Program-made: the position numbers and the translations under genes
Shown here: positions 1 to 6,790 of the stretch, piece after piece
Layout: the number at the start of each line of letters is the position of its first letter
Numbering within the stretch: position 1 is the first letter of the stretch
NCBI GenBank assembly: GCA_028292145.1
Contig: JAQGMX010000232.1
Span: 1 to 8,078, forward strand
Source of the DNA: Variovorax sp.
GTDB taxonomy: Bacteria; Pseudomonadota; Gammaproteobacteria; Burkholderiales; Burkholderiaceae_C
Length of the DNA stretch: 8,078 nucleotides
Reading direction: 5' to 3'
Notes under the pieces: generated by a model
The model's database searches: none
What the model was told of the DNA's origin: nothing
What the model saw: the letters and a program-made list of their open reading frames with translations, nothing else

Positions 1-1048
1 GCAGCGCGCCGATGCCCCACGACCGCGCCGACCACTTGAACAGGTCGCCAAGATCCGGCGACGCGAAGCCGCCGGCACCTGTCAGCGAGATGCTCGGGAA
101 CCAGGCCGTCTGCGCCACGCCGACCCGCGCCTGCGCCGCCATCACCGTCTTCTGTGCCGCGGCAACGTCTGGCCGACGCGCCAGCACGGTCGACGGCACA
201 CCCGCAGGAATCGACGGCAACGCGGTCGTCCATTCGCCCGCGGCAAGGCTGAAGTCCGATGCGGCATCGCCGGTCAGCACGGCCAGCGCGTGCTCGATCA
301 GGGCGCGCTGGCGGTCGAGCGCGAGCGCATCGGATTCGGTCGACGCGAGTTCGGTTTGCACACGGGCGACATCGAGCTCGGCCAGGTCGCCGGCGCGTTC
401 GCGGCGTTCGGTCAGGTCGAGCGTGCCACGGTAGGCGGCCACGGTTTCGCGCATCAACTCGCGTTCGGCATCGATGGCGCGCAGCTGGAGGTAGCGCTGC
501 GCCACCTCGGCCTGCACGATCAGCCGGGCGCTCTGCAGCAACGCTTCGCGCGAAGCGGCGTCCAAGGCTGCGGCGTTGCTCGCGCCGGAAAGCCGGCCGA
601 ACAGGTCGAGCTCGTACGACACGTTCGCGCCGGCGTTGATCAGCGTGCCGGGGCGCCCGTCGGTGGTACGGTCGATGCCCGCCGCACGATTGGCACCAGC
701 GCCCAGGCTCGCCTGCACCGAGCGGCTGGAATCGACCGTCCGCGCCAGGGCGCGCGCCTCGGCCAAACGGGCTGCCGCCTGCCGGATGTCGGTGTTGCGG
801 GCCGCCGCACGCTCGACCAGCGCATCGAGCGCCGGATCGTTGAACGCGCGCCACCAGTCGCCCGCGACCTGCACCGGCGCAGCGGTCTGGCCGGCCTGCG
901 CCGCCGTCAGTTCCTTGAATTGCTGCGGCGTCTCGGTTTCCGGCGCGACGGATGCCGTCGATGCGCAACCGGCGAGCACCAGCGCCGCGACCAGGGGAAG
1001 CCAGGCTGCGCGCAGCGTCGGGCCGTTGGAGAATTTCAGCTTGCTCAT
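1..1048 (-). CDS. RND efflux outer-membrane factor lipoprotein, NodT/OprM family (partial, C-terminus beyond left edge)
   Basis: Outer-membrane channel of a tripartite efflux pump: a trimeric beta-barrel with a periplasmic alpha-helical tunnel that receives substrate from the adaptor and pump. The first 349 residues are in the window and the frame stays open to the edge. Family members usually have about 460-500 residues, so roughly the last quarter is missing. Residues 1-28 form a lipoprotein signal ending in the lipobox LAGC, with Cys28 the lipidation site. Family landmarks follow in order: DWWRAFNDPAL (64-74), SYELDLFGRL (144-153), the long helical hairpin (about 155-260), and RRPDVAAAQ (291-299) with FPSISLTG (317-324). 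The GPDY motif often found just after the lipid-attached Cys is absent. The ATG lies 2 nt after the pump stop codon and has its own AAGGA. The family is certain; which named channel (OprM, OprN or other) is not. Confidence 0.93.
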   Translation of the reverse strand, partial: MSKLKFSNGPTLRAAWLPLVAALVLAGCASTASVAPETETPQQFKELTAAQAGQTAAPVQVAGDWWRAFNDPALDALVERAAARNTDIRQAAARLAEARALARTVDSSRSVQASLGAGANRAAGIDRTTDGRPGTLINAGANVSYELDLFGRLSGASNAAALDAASREALLQSARLIVQAEVAQRYLQLRAIDAERELMRETVAAYRGTLDLTERRERAGDLAELDVARVQTELASTESDALALDRQRALIEHALAVLTGDAASDFSLAAGEWTTALPSIPAGVPSTVLARRPDVAAAQKTVMAAQARVGVAQTAWFPSISLTGAGGFASPDLGDLFKWSARSWGIGAL

Positions 1049-1050
1049 GA

Positions 1051-4000
1051 TCAGATTCCTTGGTTGGCCGGCGCGCCGTGAACGGCATGCGACACCGAAA
1101 GGTCGCCCGGCGGCGCGAACGCCTCCACGTCGTGCGGCACTTCGCCGTGCTGCTTCAACGGTTTGTTGCCGGCCAGCTTGCGCAGCGTGACGTAGAACAC
1201 CGGCGTCAGGAACAGGCCGAAGGCCGTCACGCCGATCATTCCGGAGAACACAGCCACGCCCATCGCGCTGCGCATCTCGGCACCGGCACCGGTCGAAAGC
1301 ACCAGCGGCAGCACACCCATCACGAAAGCCAGCGAAGTCATCAGGATCGGGCGCAACCGCAGGCGGCTGGCTTCGATCGCGGCCTGAACGGGCGTTCGAC
1401 CGGCAAATTCAAGCTCGCGGGCGAATTCGACGATCAGGATGGCGTTCTTTGCGCTCAGCCCGACCAGCACGATCAGCCCTATCTGCGTGAAGACGTTGTT
1501 GTCACCTCCCGATATCCAGACGCCGGTCATCGCGGCGAGCAGGCCCATCGGCACGATCAGGATGATCGACAGCGGCAACGTGAGGCTTTCGTACTGCGCG
1601 GCCAGCACCAGGAACACCAGCAGGATCGCCAGCGGAAACACCAGGAAGGCGGAGTTGCCGGCCAGGATTTCCTGGTACGTCAGCTCGGTCCATTCGTAAC
1701 TGATGCCCTTGGGCAGCGTCTCGGCGGCGATGCGCTCGATGGCGTCCTGCGCCTGGCCCGACGAAACGCCGGGGGCCGGACCGCCGTTGATGTCGGCGGA
1801 CAGGTAGCCGTTGTAGCGCATGGCGCGCTCGGGGCCGAAGCTGGCGTTGACCTTCATCAGCGCCGAGAGCGGCACCATTTCGCCGGTCGTCGAACGCACC
1901 TTCAGCAGGCCGACGTCTTCGGCGCGGGCACGATAAGGCGCATCGGCCTGGACCCGCACCGAGTACGTACGGCCGAACTTGTTGAAATCGTTCGCATACA
2001 GGCTGCCGAGGTAGATCTGCATCGTGTCGAAGATGTCGGTCACCGGCACGCCGAGCTGACGCGCCTTGGTGCGGTCGATGTCGGCGTAGAGCTGCGGCAC
2101 GTTGACCTGCCAACTGGTGAACATGCCGGCGAGTTCGGGAGACTGGCGCGCCTTGCCCATGAAGGCCTTGACCGCCGCATCCATCTGGTCGTAGCCGAGC
2201 GAGGCGCGGTCTTCCAGCTGCAGCTTGAAGCCGCCCGTGGTGCCGAGGCCTGCCACCGGCGGCGGCGGGAACATCACGATGAACGCATCCTGGATGCCCG
2301 CAAAAGCCTGGTTCAACTGACCCGCGACCGCGCCGCCGCTCTGGTCCTTCTTCTTGCGTTGGTCGAACGGCTTCAGCGTCACGAAGACCACGCCCGAATT
2401 CGAACTGTTGGTGAAGCCGTTGATCGACAGGCCGGGAAATGCCAGCGCGTCTTCCACGTTCGGATTCTTCTTGACGAGCTCGCCCATGCGATGGATCACG
2501 TCTTCGGTGCGGTCGAGCGTGGCGCCGTCGGGCAGCTGCGCGAAGCCGATCAGGTACTGCTTGTCCTGCGCCGGAACGAACCCGCCCGGCACCACCTTGA
2601 AGAGCCCGAAAGTCACGCCGATCAGCGCGAGGTAGATCACCAGCATCAGCGTCTTGCGCGAGATCACGCCCTTCACGCCGCCGCTGTAGGCCTCGGAACC
2701 GCGATGGAACAGCTTGTTGAAGCCGCGGAACAGCCAGCCAAAGGCCTTGTCCATGCCGCGGGTGAGGGCGTCCTTGGGCTGGTCATGGCCGCGCAGCAGC
2801 AAGGCGGCGAGCGCTGGCGACAAGGTCAGCGAATTGATCGCCGAGATCACCGTCGAGATCGCGATGGTCACCGCGAACTGCTTGTAGAACTGACCGGTCA
2901 GCCCGCTGATGAAAGCCAGCGGCACGAACACCGCAACCAGCACCAGCGCGATGGCGACGATGGGCCCCGACACTTCGCGCATCGCCTTGTAGGTCGCCTC
3001 GCGCGGCGACAGGCCGGACTCGATGTTCCGCTCGACGTTCTCCACCACCACGATGGCGTCGTCGACCACGATGCCGATCGCCAGCACCAGCCCGAACAGC
3101 GAGAGCGCATTGATCGAGAAGCCCAGCACATGCAGCACCGCAAACGTGCCGACCACCGACACCGGCACAGCCAGCAGCGGAATGATCGAAGCGCGCCAGG
3201 TCTGCAGGAACAGGATCACCACCAGCACCACCAGCGCGATGGCTTCGAGCAGCGTGTGGATCACGGATTCGATCGACGCCCGCACGAACTGCGTCGGGTC
3301 GTAGGCGATTCGGTATTCCACGCCCTCGGGCATGCTCTTGGCGAGATCGTCCATCGTCGCGCGAACGTTGCTTGAGATGTCCAGCGCATTCGAGCCCGGC
3401 GACTGGAACACGCCCATGCCGACCGCTGCATCGTTGTTCAGCAGCGAGCGCAGCGAATAGTCGGCCGCACCCATCTCCAGCCGGCCGATGTCGCGCAACC
3501 GCGTGACCTGCGTCGCACCGCCGTCGGTGCCGGTCTTGACGATGATGTCGCCGAATTCTTCCTCGCTCTGCAGGCGGCCCTGCGCATTGATCGACAACTG
3601 CATGTCGACGCCGTTCAACCCCGGCGAAGCGCCGACCACGCCGGCTGCGGCCTGGATGTTCTGACCGCGGATCGCAGCCACCACGTCGCTGGCGGAAAGT
3701 CCGCGTTGCGCCACCTTCTGCGGATCGAGCCAGACGCGCATCGCGTAGTCGCCGCCGCCGAAGATCTGCACCTGGCCGACGCCGCCGATGCGCGCCAGCC
3801 GGTCCTTGACGTTCAGAACCGCATAGTTGCGCAGGTAATTGATGTCGTAGCGTCCGTTGGGCGACACCATGTGCACGACCATCGTCAGGTCGGGTGCGCT
3901 TTTGATGGTCGTGATGCCGAGCCGCCGCACTTCTTCAGGAAGCCGCGGTTCGGCCTGCGCGACGCGGTTCTGCACCAGCTGCTGCGCCTTGTCCGGATCG

Positions 4001-4299
4001 GTGCCCAGCCTGAAGGTCACGGTCAGCGTCATGACGCCGTCGGTGGTCGCCTGGCTGCCCATGTAGAGCATGCCTTCGACGCCGTTGATCTGTTCCTCGA
4101 TCGGCGTGGCGACGGTCTCGGCGATCACCTTCGGGTTGGCGCCCGGGTACTGCGCGCGCACCACCACGGAGGGCGGCGCGACTTCGGGGTATTCGGAGAT
4201 CGGCAGGCCGCGCAAGGCGACCAGGCCGGCGATGACCATCAGCACCGACAGGACGCCGGCAAAGATCGGTCGGTCGATGAAGAATTTGGAGAAGTTCAT
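1051..4299 (-). CDS. mexF: RND multidrug efflux pump, inner-membrane subunit (HAE-1 family, MexF-like)
   Basis: Proton-driven inner-membrane transporter that takes substrates from the periplasm or membrane and passes them to the channel. Its 1082 residues are full length, with a tail about 20 residues longer than MexF. MNFSKFFIDRPIFA is the canonical RND N-terminus and fixes the start. Twelve membrane segments are readable: about 10-30, six between 343 and 570, and five between 883 and 1038. Two large periplasmic loops (31-342 and 571-882) hold the porter and docking domains. The proton-relay residues are intact: Asp413-Asp414 in TM4 (GIVVDDAIVVVENVERN) and Lys951 in TM10 (GLSAKNAILIVEFA). 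MexF-type marks include GGDYAMRVWLDP (182-193), GFVPAQDKQYL (573-583), FPGLSINGFTNS (621-632) and FPPPPVAGLGT (677-687). The start is 20 nt after the adaptor stop and has no strong Shine-Dalgarno, so coupling is likely. The symbol denotes closest family resemblance; the same protein could be called BpeF or AcrB elsewhere. Confidence 0.97.
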   Translation of the reverse strand: MNFSKFFIDRPIFAGVLSVLMVIAGLVALRGLPISEYPEVAPPSVVVRAQYPGANPKVIAETVATPIEEQINGVEGMLYMGSQATTDGVMTLTVTFRLGTDPDKAQQLVQNRVAQAEPRLPEEVRRLGITTIKSAPDLTMVVHMVSPNGRYDINYLRNYAVLNVKDRLARIGGVGQVQIFGGGDYAMRVWLDPQKVAQRGLSASDVVAAIRGQNIQAAAGVVGASPGLNGVDMQLSINAQGRLQSEEEFGDIIVKTGTDGGATQVTRLRDIGRLEMGAADYSLRSLLNNDAAVGMGVFQSPGSNALDISSNVRATMDDLAKSMPEGVEYRIAYDPTQFVRASIESVIHTLLEAIALVVLVVILFLQTWRASIIPLLAVPVSVVGTFAVLHVLGFSINALSLFGLVLAIGIVVDDAIVVVENVERNIESGLSPREATYKAMREVSGPIVAIALVLVAVFVPLAFISGLTGQFYKQFAVTIAISTVISAINSLTLSPALAALLLRGHDQPKDALTRGMDKAFGWLFRGFNKLFHRGSEAYSGGVKGVISRKTLMLVIYLALIGVTFGLFKVVPGGFVPAQDKQYLIGFAQLPDGATLDRTEDVIHRMGELVKKNPNVEDALAFPGLSINGFTNSSNSGVVFVTLKPFDQRKKKDQSGGAVAGQLNQAFAGIQDAFIVMFPPPPVAGLGTTGGFKLQLEDRASLGYDQMDAAVKAFMGKARQSPELAGMFTSWQVNVPQLYADIDRTKARQLGVPVTDIFDTMQIYLGSLYANDFNKFGRTYSVRVQADAPYRARAEDVGLLKVRSTTGEMVPLSALMKVNASFGPERAMRYNGYLSADINGGPAPGVSSGQAQDAIERIAAETLPKGISYEWTELTYQEILAGNSAFLVFPLAILLVFLVLAAQYESLTLPLSIILIVPMGLLAAMTGVWISGGDNNVFTQIGLIVLVGLSAKNAILIVEFARELEFAGRTPVQAAIEASRLRLRPILMTSLAFVMGVLPLVLSTGAGAEMRSAMGVAVFSGMIGVTAFGLFLTPVFYVTLRKLAGNKPLKQHGEVPHDVEAFAPPGDLSVSHAVHGAPANQGI
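1057..1061 (-). promoter_or_regulatory. Ribosome binding site of the outer-membrane factor, inside the pump gene
   Basis: The minus strand reads AAGGA, then 8 nt, then ATG at 1048. The site lies within the last codons of the RND pump gene, whose TGA is 2 nt before this ATG. It fixes the channel's start codon and points to translational coupling with the pump. Confidence 0.7.
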
Positions 4300-4319
4300 G
4301 GTGACGCTCGGTCAGCTGA

Positions 4320-5561
4320 TCAGGAATTGGAGGCCAGCTTCGCCGGCACCGGCGAGGCGTTGGGCGCCCTGGCCTCCATCGGCACCGGCTGCGGCGTGAC
4401 CACGGAACCGGGACGCACGTGCTGCAGGCCATTGACGATCACGCGCTCCCCTGTTTTCAGGCCGGCGCTGACGACGCGCAGCCCGTTGGCCGGCGCGCCG
4501 AGCGTGACTTCGCGGTACTCGGCCTTGTTGTCGGCGTTCACGACCAGCACGAACTTCTTGCTCTGGTCGGTGCCGATCGCGCGCTCGCTCACCAGAAAGA
4601 CCTGGCTGCTGTGCGCCTGGCCCATGCGGATGCGGGCGAACTGGCCGGGAATGAGCGAACCGTCCTTGTTGTCGAAGGCGGCGCGCACGCGCACGGTGCC
4701 GCTGCGGGCATCGACCTGGTTGTCGATCAGCTGCAGCTTGCCTTCGAAAGGCGTGCCGGTGCTGGCGGCGGTGCCCATCTGCACGGGAATGCGGTCGAGC
4801 TCGGTGCGGGCGCCGTTGGCGGTCGCCGTGTCTTTGAGCGCGCGGCCGACGATCTGCTCATCGGCATCGAAACTCGCGTAGATCGGGCTGACCGACACCA
4901 GCGTCGTCAGCACCGGCGCGCCGGGACCGGCCGAAACCAGATTGCCGACCGTCACGTCGAGCCGGCCGACGCGGCCCGCCACCGGCGCACGCACTTGCGT
5001 ATAGCTCAAGCTGAGGCGCGCCGTCTGCAGCGAAGCTTGCGCCGCACGCAGGCTGGCTTCGGCTTCGCGCCCGGCGTTGGCGCGCTCGTCGTATTCGCGC
5101 TGGGCGATGGCCTTTTCTTCCCAAAGGCGGCGCGAGCGCTCCTGCTCGCTGCGGCTGAACGAGGCGCGAGCCTGTGCCGACGCGACCTGCGCTTCGGCAC
5201 GGTCAACTTCGGCCGCATACGGCGCCGGATCGATGGTGATCAGCAGATCGCCCTTCTTGACCAGCGAGCCTTCCTTGAAATGCACCGCCAGCAGCGCACC
5301 GGCAACGCGCGAGCGCACGTCGACCCGCTCCACGGCCTCAAGCCGTCCGGAGAACTCGTCCCATTCGGTGATCTCGGTCTGCGCGACCGTGGCGACAGAC
5401 ACCGTCGGCGCCGGCGGTGCGGCGGCCGGCACGCTGGCATCGGCGCTCTGGAGCCCGAACAGCGCGGATGCGACCGCCGCGATGGCGGTCAGCGCCGTGA
5501 TGGTGGGCCAGACGCTGCGACGGGCGACGGCGGACAGTTGGTTGGCGAAGTTGTTGGACAT
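4320..5561 (-). CDS. mexE: RND efflux periplasmic adaptor (membrane fusion protein, MexE-like)
   Basis: Periplasmic adaptor that bridges the RND pump and the outer-membrane channel; 413 residues, normal for the family. A hydrophobic stretch at about 17-36 is a signal peptide or uncleaved anchor. Unlike MexE or AcrA there is no lipobox, and the whole protein has no cysteine. Domain order: first half of the lipoyl domain with VRSRVAGALLAV and EGSLVKKGDLLITIDP (82-112); coiled-coil hairpin (about 115-185); second lipoyl half with YTQVRAPVAGRVGRLDV (187-203) and VGNLVSAG (205-212); beta-barrel from about 225 with SPIYASFDADEQ (225-236); membrane-proximal domain (about 325-390). WDEFSGRLEA (67-76) is MexE-like. 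At the hairpin tip, where AcrA has the R-x3-L-x6-S contact motif, this protein has Arg142, Leu146 and Ala153. It is first gene of the pump operon, with GAGGAG six bases before its ATG. Confidence 0.95.
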   Translation of the reverse strand: MSNNFANQLSAVARRSVWPTITALTAIAAVASALFGLQSADASVPAAAPPAPTVSVATVAQTEITEWDEFSGRLEAVERVDVRSRVAGALLAVHFKEGSLVKKGDLLITIDPAPYAAEVDRAEAQVASAQARASFSRSEQERSRRLWEEKAIAQREYDERANAGREAEASLRAAQASLQTARLSLSYTQVRAPVAGRVGRLDVTVGNLVSAGPGAPVLTTLVSVSPIYASFDADEQIVGRALKDTATANGARTELDRIPVQMGTAASTGTPFEGKLQLIDNQVDARSGTVRVRAAFDNKDGSLIPGQFARIRMGQAHSSQVFLVSERAIGTDQSKKFVLVVNADNKAEYREVTLGAPANGLRVVSAGLKTGERVIVNGLQHVRPGSVVTPQPVPMEARAPNASPVPAKLASNS

Positions 5562-5567
5562 GGTGGA

Positions 5568-5573
5568 CTCCTC
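5568..5573 (-). promoter_or_regulatory. Ribosome binding site of the adaptor gene
   Basis: GAGGAG on the minus strand, 6 nt before the ATG at 5561. It is the best Shine-Dalgarno in the operon and selects this ATG over the out-of-frame upstream ATG at 5595. Confidence 0.75.
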
Positions 5574-5664
5574 GGTGACTTATTCGGAAATACAAGAAAT
5601 GGAAGGCAATGCGGCGGCCCGGGCTGCTGCCTTTTCGGTCGGCAGCCCGATGGGTCGAAAGTCG
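5574..5664 (-). promoter_or_regulatory. Upstream region expected to hold the efflux operon promoter
   Basis: About 90 bases lie between the terminator of the upstream hydrolase gene and the adaptor's ribosome binding site. If the terminator works, the pump promoter must be here or inside the hydrolase gene. The proximal part (about 5577-5606) is clearly AT-richer than its surroundings. I could not find a -35/-10 pair with good matches and spacing, nor a sequence matching the MexT nod-box consensus. The region is defined by position, not by a recognised promoter. Confidence 0.35.
5621..5648 (-). repeat. Inverted repeat upstream of the efflux operon
   Basis: GGGCTGC (5621-5627) and GCAGCCC (5642-5648) are perfect 7-base complements around 14 bases. 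Inside the same segment a second pairing is possible on the minus strand: GCTGCC with GGCAGC (6 bp) around GACCGAAAA. The two pairings share bases and cannot both form. It could be an operator or leader structure, or incidental. No U-tract follows it on the minus strand, so it is not a simple terminator. Confidence 0.5.
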
Positions 5665-5697
5665 AAAAAAGAAGCGCCCGAACCGGTCGGAGCGCTT
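5665..5697 (-). terminator. Rho-independent terminator of the hydrolase gene
   Basis: Read on the minus strand, AAGCGC then CCGA (separated by one bulged T) pairs with TCGG-GCGCTT around the 5-base loop CCGGT. This gives a 10 bp GC-rich stem, followed by C and six Ts. It begins 11 bases beyond the hydrolase stop codon, which is standard placement. It separates the hydrolase transcript from the efflux operon on the same strand, though read-through is possible. Confidence 0.85.
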
Positions 5698-5708
5698 GCG
5701 TCAGGCGC

Positions 5709-6623
5709 CTATCGCGGCGGCTGCGTTGTCTCGAAGAACAGTCGGAACTGCTGCAGCACCGACGCGGAACATGGACAGGCGGAATCGGCGGTCGCCGGAT
5801 CGGCCAGCGCCTCGGGCCAGCCCTGGGCACTTGAGAGCACCTGGCTGCGCACCGGGATGCCAGCGTCCTGCAGCCGCTTGGCATAGCTCAGGGCCTCGTC
5901 GCGCATCGGGTCGTCCTGGCCGGTCAGCACCAGCGTCGGTGCCAGATCGGCCAATCGACGCGCCGAGCCGGGAACGGCGTACGGATGCTCGGCATCGCGC
6001 GGGCACTTGAGGTAGTCCTTCCAGCCCTTGAAGTATTTGCAATCAGTCACCTCGACGCTGTCAGGCGTCGCGTCACGCATCGACGCGGTACCGACACACG
6101 GGTCGAGCATCGGCGACAACAGCAGTTGCCCGGCGAGCGGCGGATGGGCGCGATCACGCGCGATCAGCGCCAGCGATGCCGCCAGGTTGCCGCCGGCCTC
6201 TTCGCCGGCCAGATAGACCTGTGCACCCTTGCCCGCAAATTTGGCACGCTGCTTGTAGAGCCAGCCGAGCGCTTCGTAGCCGACCTCGATCGCATCTGGG
6301 AACGGATGCAGCGGCGCCAGCGGATAAGCCATCGACACCACAGCAGCGCCGGCCTCGACCAGCAGGCGGGACACGCAGCGCCCGTCATCCAGATCTCCGC
6401 AGGCGAAGTTGCCGCCGTGAAAGTGCAGGACCAGCGGCTGAGCCGGCGTACCGGCCGCGACGCGCCCCGTACGGACGCCGTAGGTGCGCGCCTTGACGGG
6501 CTCGCGCCCCGGCAGTTCGATCACGATGTCGTTCTCGACTGCTTGCAGCGCAGTCTGCGACACGACAGCGACTGCCGGATGAGCGGCTGTATCGGCTGTG
6601 CGGGGCGATGAAGAGCTGGACAT
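5709..6623 (-). CDS. Alpha/beta-hydrolase-fold protein, hormone-sensitive-lipase-like, lacking the catalytic Ser and His
   Basis: A 304-residue cytoplasmic protein with no signal peptide. The layout is that of family IV (HSL-like) esterases: LVLHFHGGN (64-72, oxyanion loop, usually HGGG), YPLAPLHPFPDAI (100-112), the nucleophile-elbow segment YLAGEEAGGNLAAS (137-150), LLLSPMLDP (167-175), and LVLTGQDDPMRDEALSYAKRL (231-251) with the likely acid Asp238. The usual elbow is GDSAGGN; here it is G140-E-E-A-G, so the nucleophile position 142 is Glu. The catalytic His, normally in HGF about 30 residues after the acid, is replaced by Gln267 in QGW. Ordinary esterase chemistry is therefore unlikely; ligand binding or another role is inferred. 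It has seven cysteines, two in an ACPC segment (282-285). The start at 6623 is chosen because an ATG at 6818 would add 65 unrelated residues and overlap the divergent regulator. No strong Shine-Dalgarno precedes it. It ends in TAG followed by a terminator. Confidence 0.85.
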   Translation of the reverse strand: MSSSSSPRTADTAAHPAVAVVSQTALQAVENDIVIELPGREPVKARTYGVRTGRVAAGTPAQPLVLHFHGGNFACGDLDDGRCVSRLLVEAGAAVVSMAYPLAPLHPFPDAIEVGYEALGWLYKQRAKFAGKGAQVYLAGEEAGGNLAASLALIARDRAHPPLAGQLLLSPMLDPCVGTASMRDATPDSVEVTDCKYFKGWKDYLKCPRDAEHPYAVPGSARRLADLAPTLVLTGQDDPMRDEALSYAKRLQDAGIPVRSQVLSSAQGWPEALADPATADSACPCSASVLQQFRLFFETTQPPR

Positions 6624-6668
6624 GGTGGGTCTGCTTGGAGCGGTGTAGTAAATGTACGGGTCCGGGAC

Positions 6669-6682
6669 GGTGCACGGGCACC
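6669..6682. repeat. Short inverted repeat in the divergent region
   Basis: GGTGC and GCACC, 5-base perfect arms around ACGG. It lies about 46 bases upstream of the hydrolase start, so it could also fold in that gene's leader. Short enough to be chance. Confidence 0.35.
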
Positions 6683-6686
6683 CCCA

Positions 6687-6699
6687 AGTGCAGCGCACT
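6687..6699. repeat. Palindrome AGTGC-AGC-GCACT in the divergent region
   Basis: Perfect 5-base arms around 3 bases. It contains TGCAGCGCA (6689-6697), which recurs exactly at 6751-6759, 62 bases away and on the same face of the helix (about six turns). Candidate regulator half-site; unproven. Confidence 0.45.
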
Positions 6700-6731
6700 G
6701 TTTCCACTCTGATCACAATCGCGCTCGCCGC

Positions 6732-6752
6732 CATGTGAGAATTGCTCGCATG
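6732..6752. repeat. Imperfect palindrome CATGTGAG-N5-CTCGCATG, candidate operator
   Basis: The 8-base arms match at 7 of 8 positions around the AT-rich centre AATTG. The mismatch is T6736 against G6748, so the core reads T-N11-G, one base from the T-N11-A pattern typical of LysR-family sites. It lies about 48 bases upstream of the regulator's ATG, suitable for autoregulation. Candidate only. Confidence 0.45.
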
Positions 6753-6767
6753 CAGCGCAAGGCTGCA
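6751..6767. repeat. Inverted repeat TGCAGC-GCAAG-GCTGCA upstream of the regulator
   Basis: Perfect 6-base arms around 5 bases, abutting the CATGTGAG palindrome and sharing two bases with it. It includes the second copy of TGCAGCGCA. It may be a second binding site or a small leader hairpin in the regulator's mRNA. Confidence 0.45.
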
Positions 6768-6785
6768 CCTACAAGAACGAGTGCA

Positions 6786-6790
6786 GAGGA
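6786..6790 (+). promoter_or_regulatory. Ribosome binding site of the LysR-type regulator
   Basis: GAGGA followed by 9 bases and ATG at 6800. It supports that start codon, which also gives the usual LysR-family N-terminus. Confidence 0.65.

Noticed and set aside
290..1081. Plus-strand open frame of 263 codons opposite the outer-membrane factor
   Set aside because: Shadow of the NodT-family gene, whose lipobox and family motifs are clear on the minus strand.
1060..3375. Open frame of 771 codons on the plus strand, opposite the pump gene
   Set aside because: It is antisense to a clear RND pump. Its product is a His/Arg/Gln-rich sequence with no domain signature, typical of a GC-rich antisense shadow.
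5580..5609. TTGCCT-N18-GAATAA on the minus strand as pump promoter
   Set aside because: The -10 matches only 2 of 6 consensus bases, and transcription would begin on the ribosome binding site itself, leaving almost no leader.
3706..5834. Two long overlapping plus-strand open frames (3706-4881 and 4419-5834) opposite the pump and adaptor
   Set aside because: Both are antisense to well-supported genes, have Arg/Ala/His-rich compositions and show no motif or good ribosome binding site.
6709..6719. TGTGATCA on the minus strand as a CRP-type site
   Set aside because: Only one half-site fits; the second TCACA half at the right spacing is missing.
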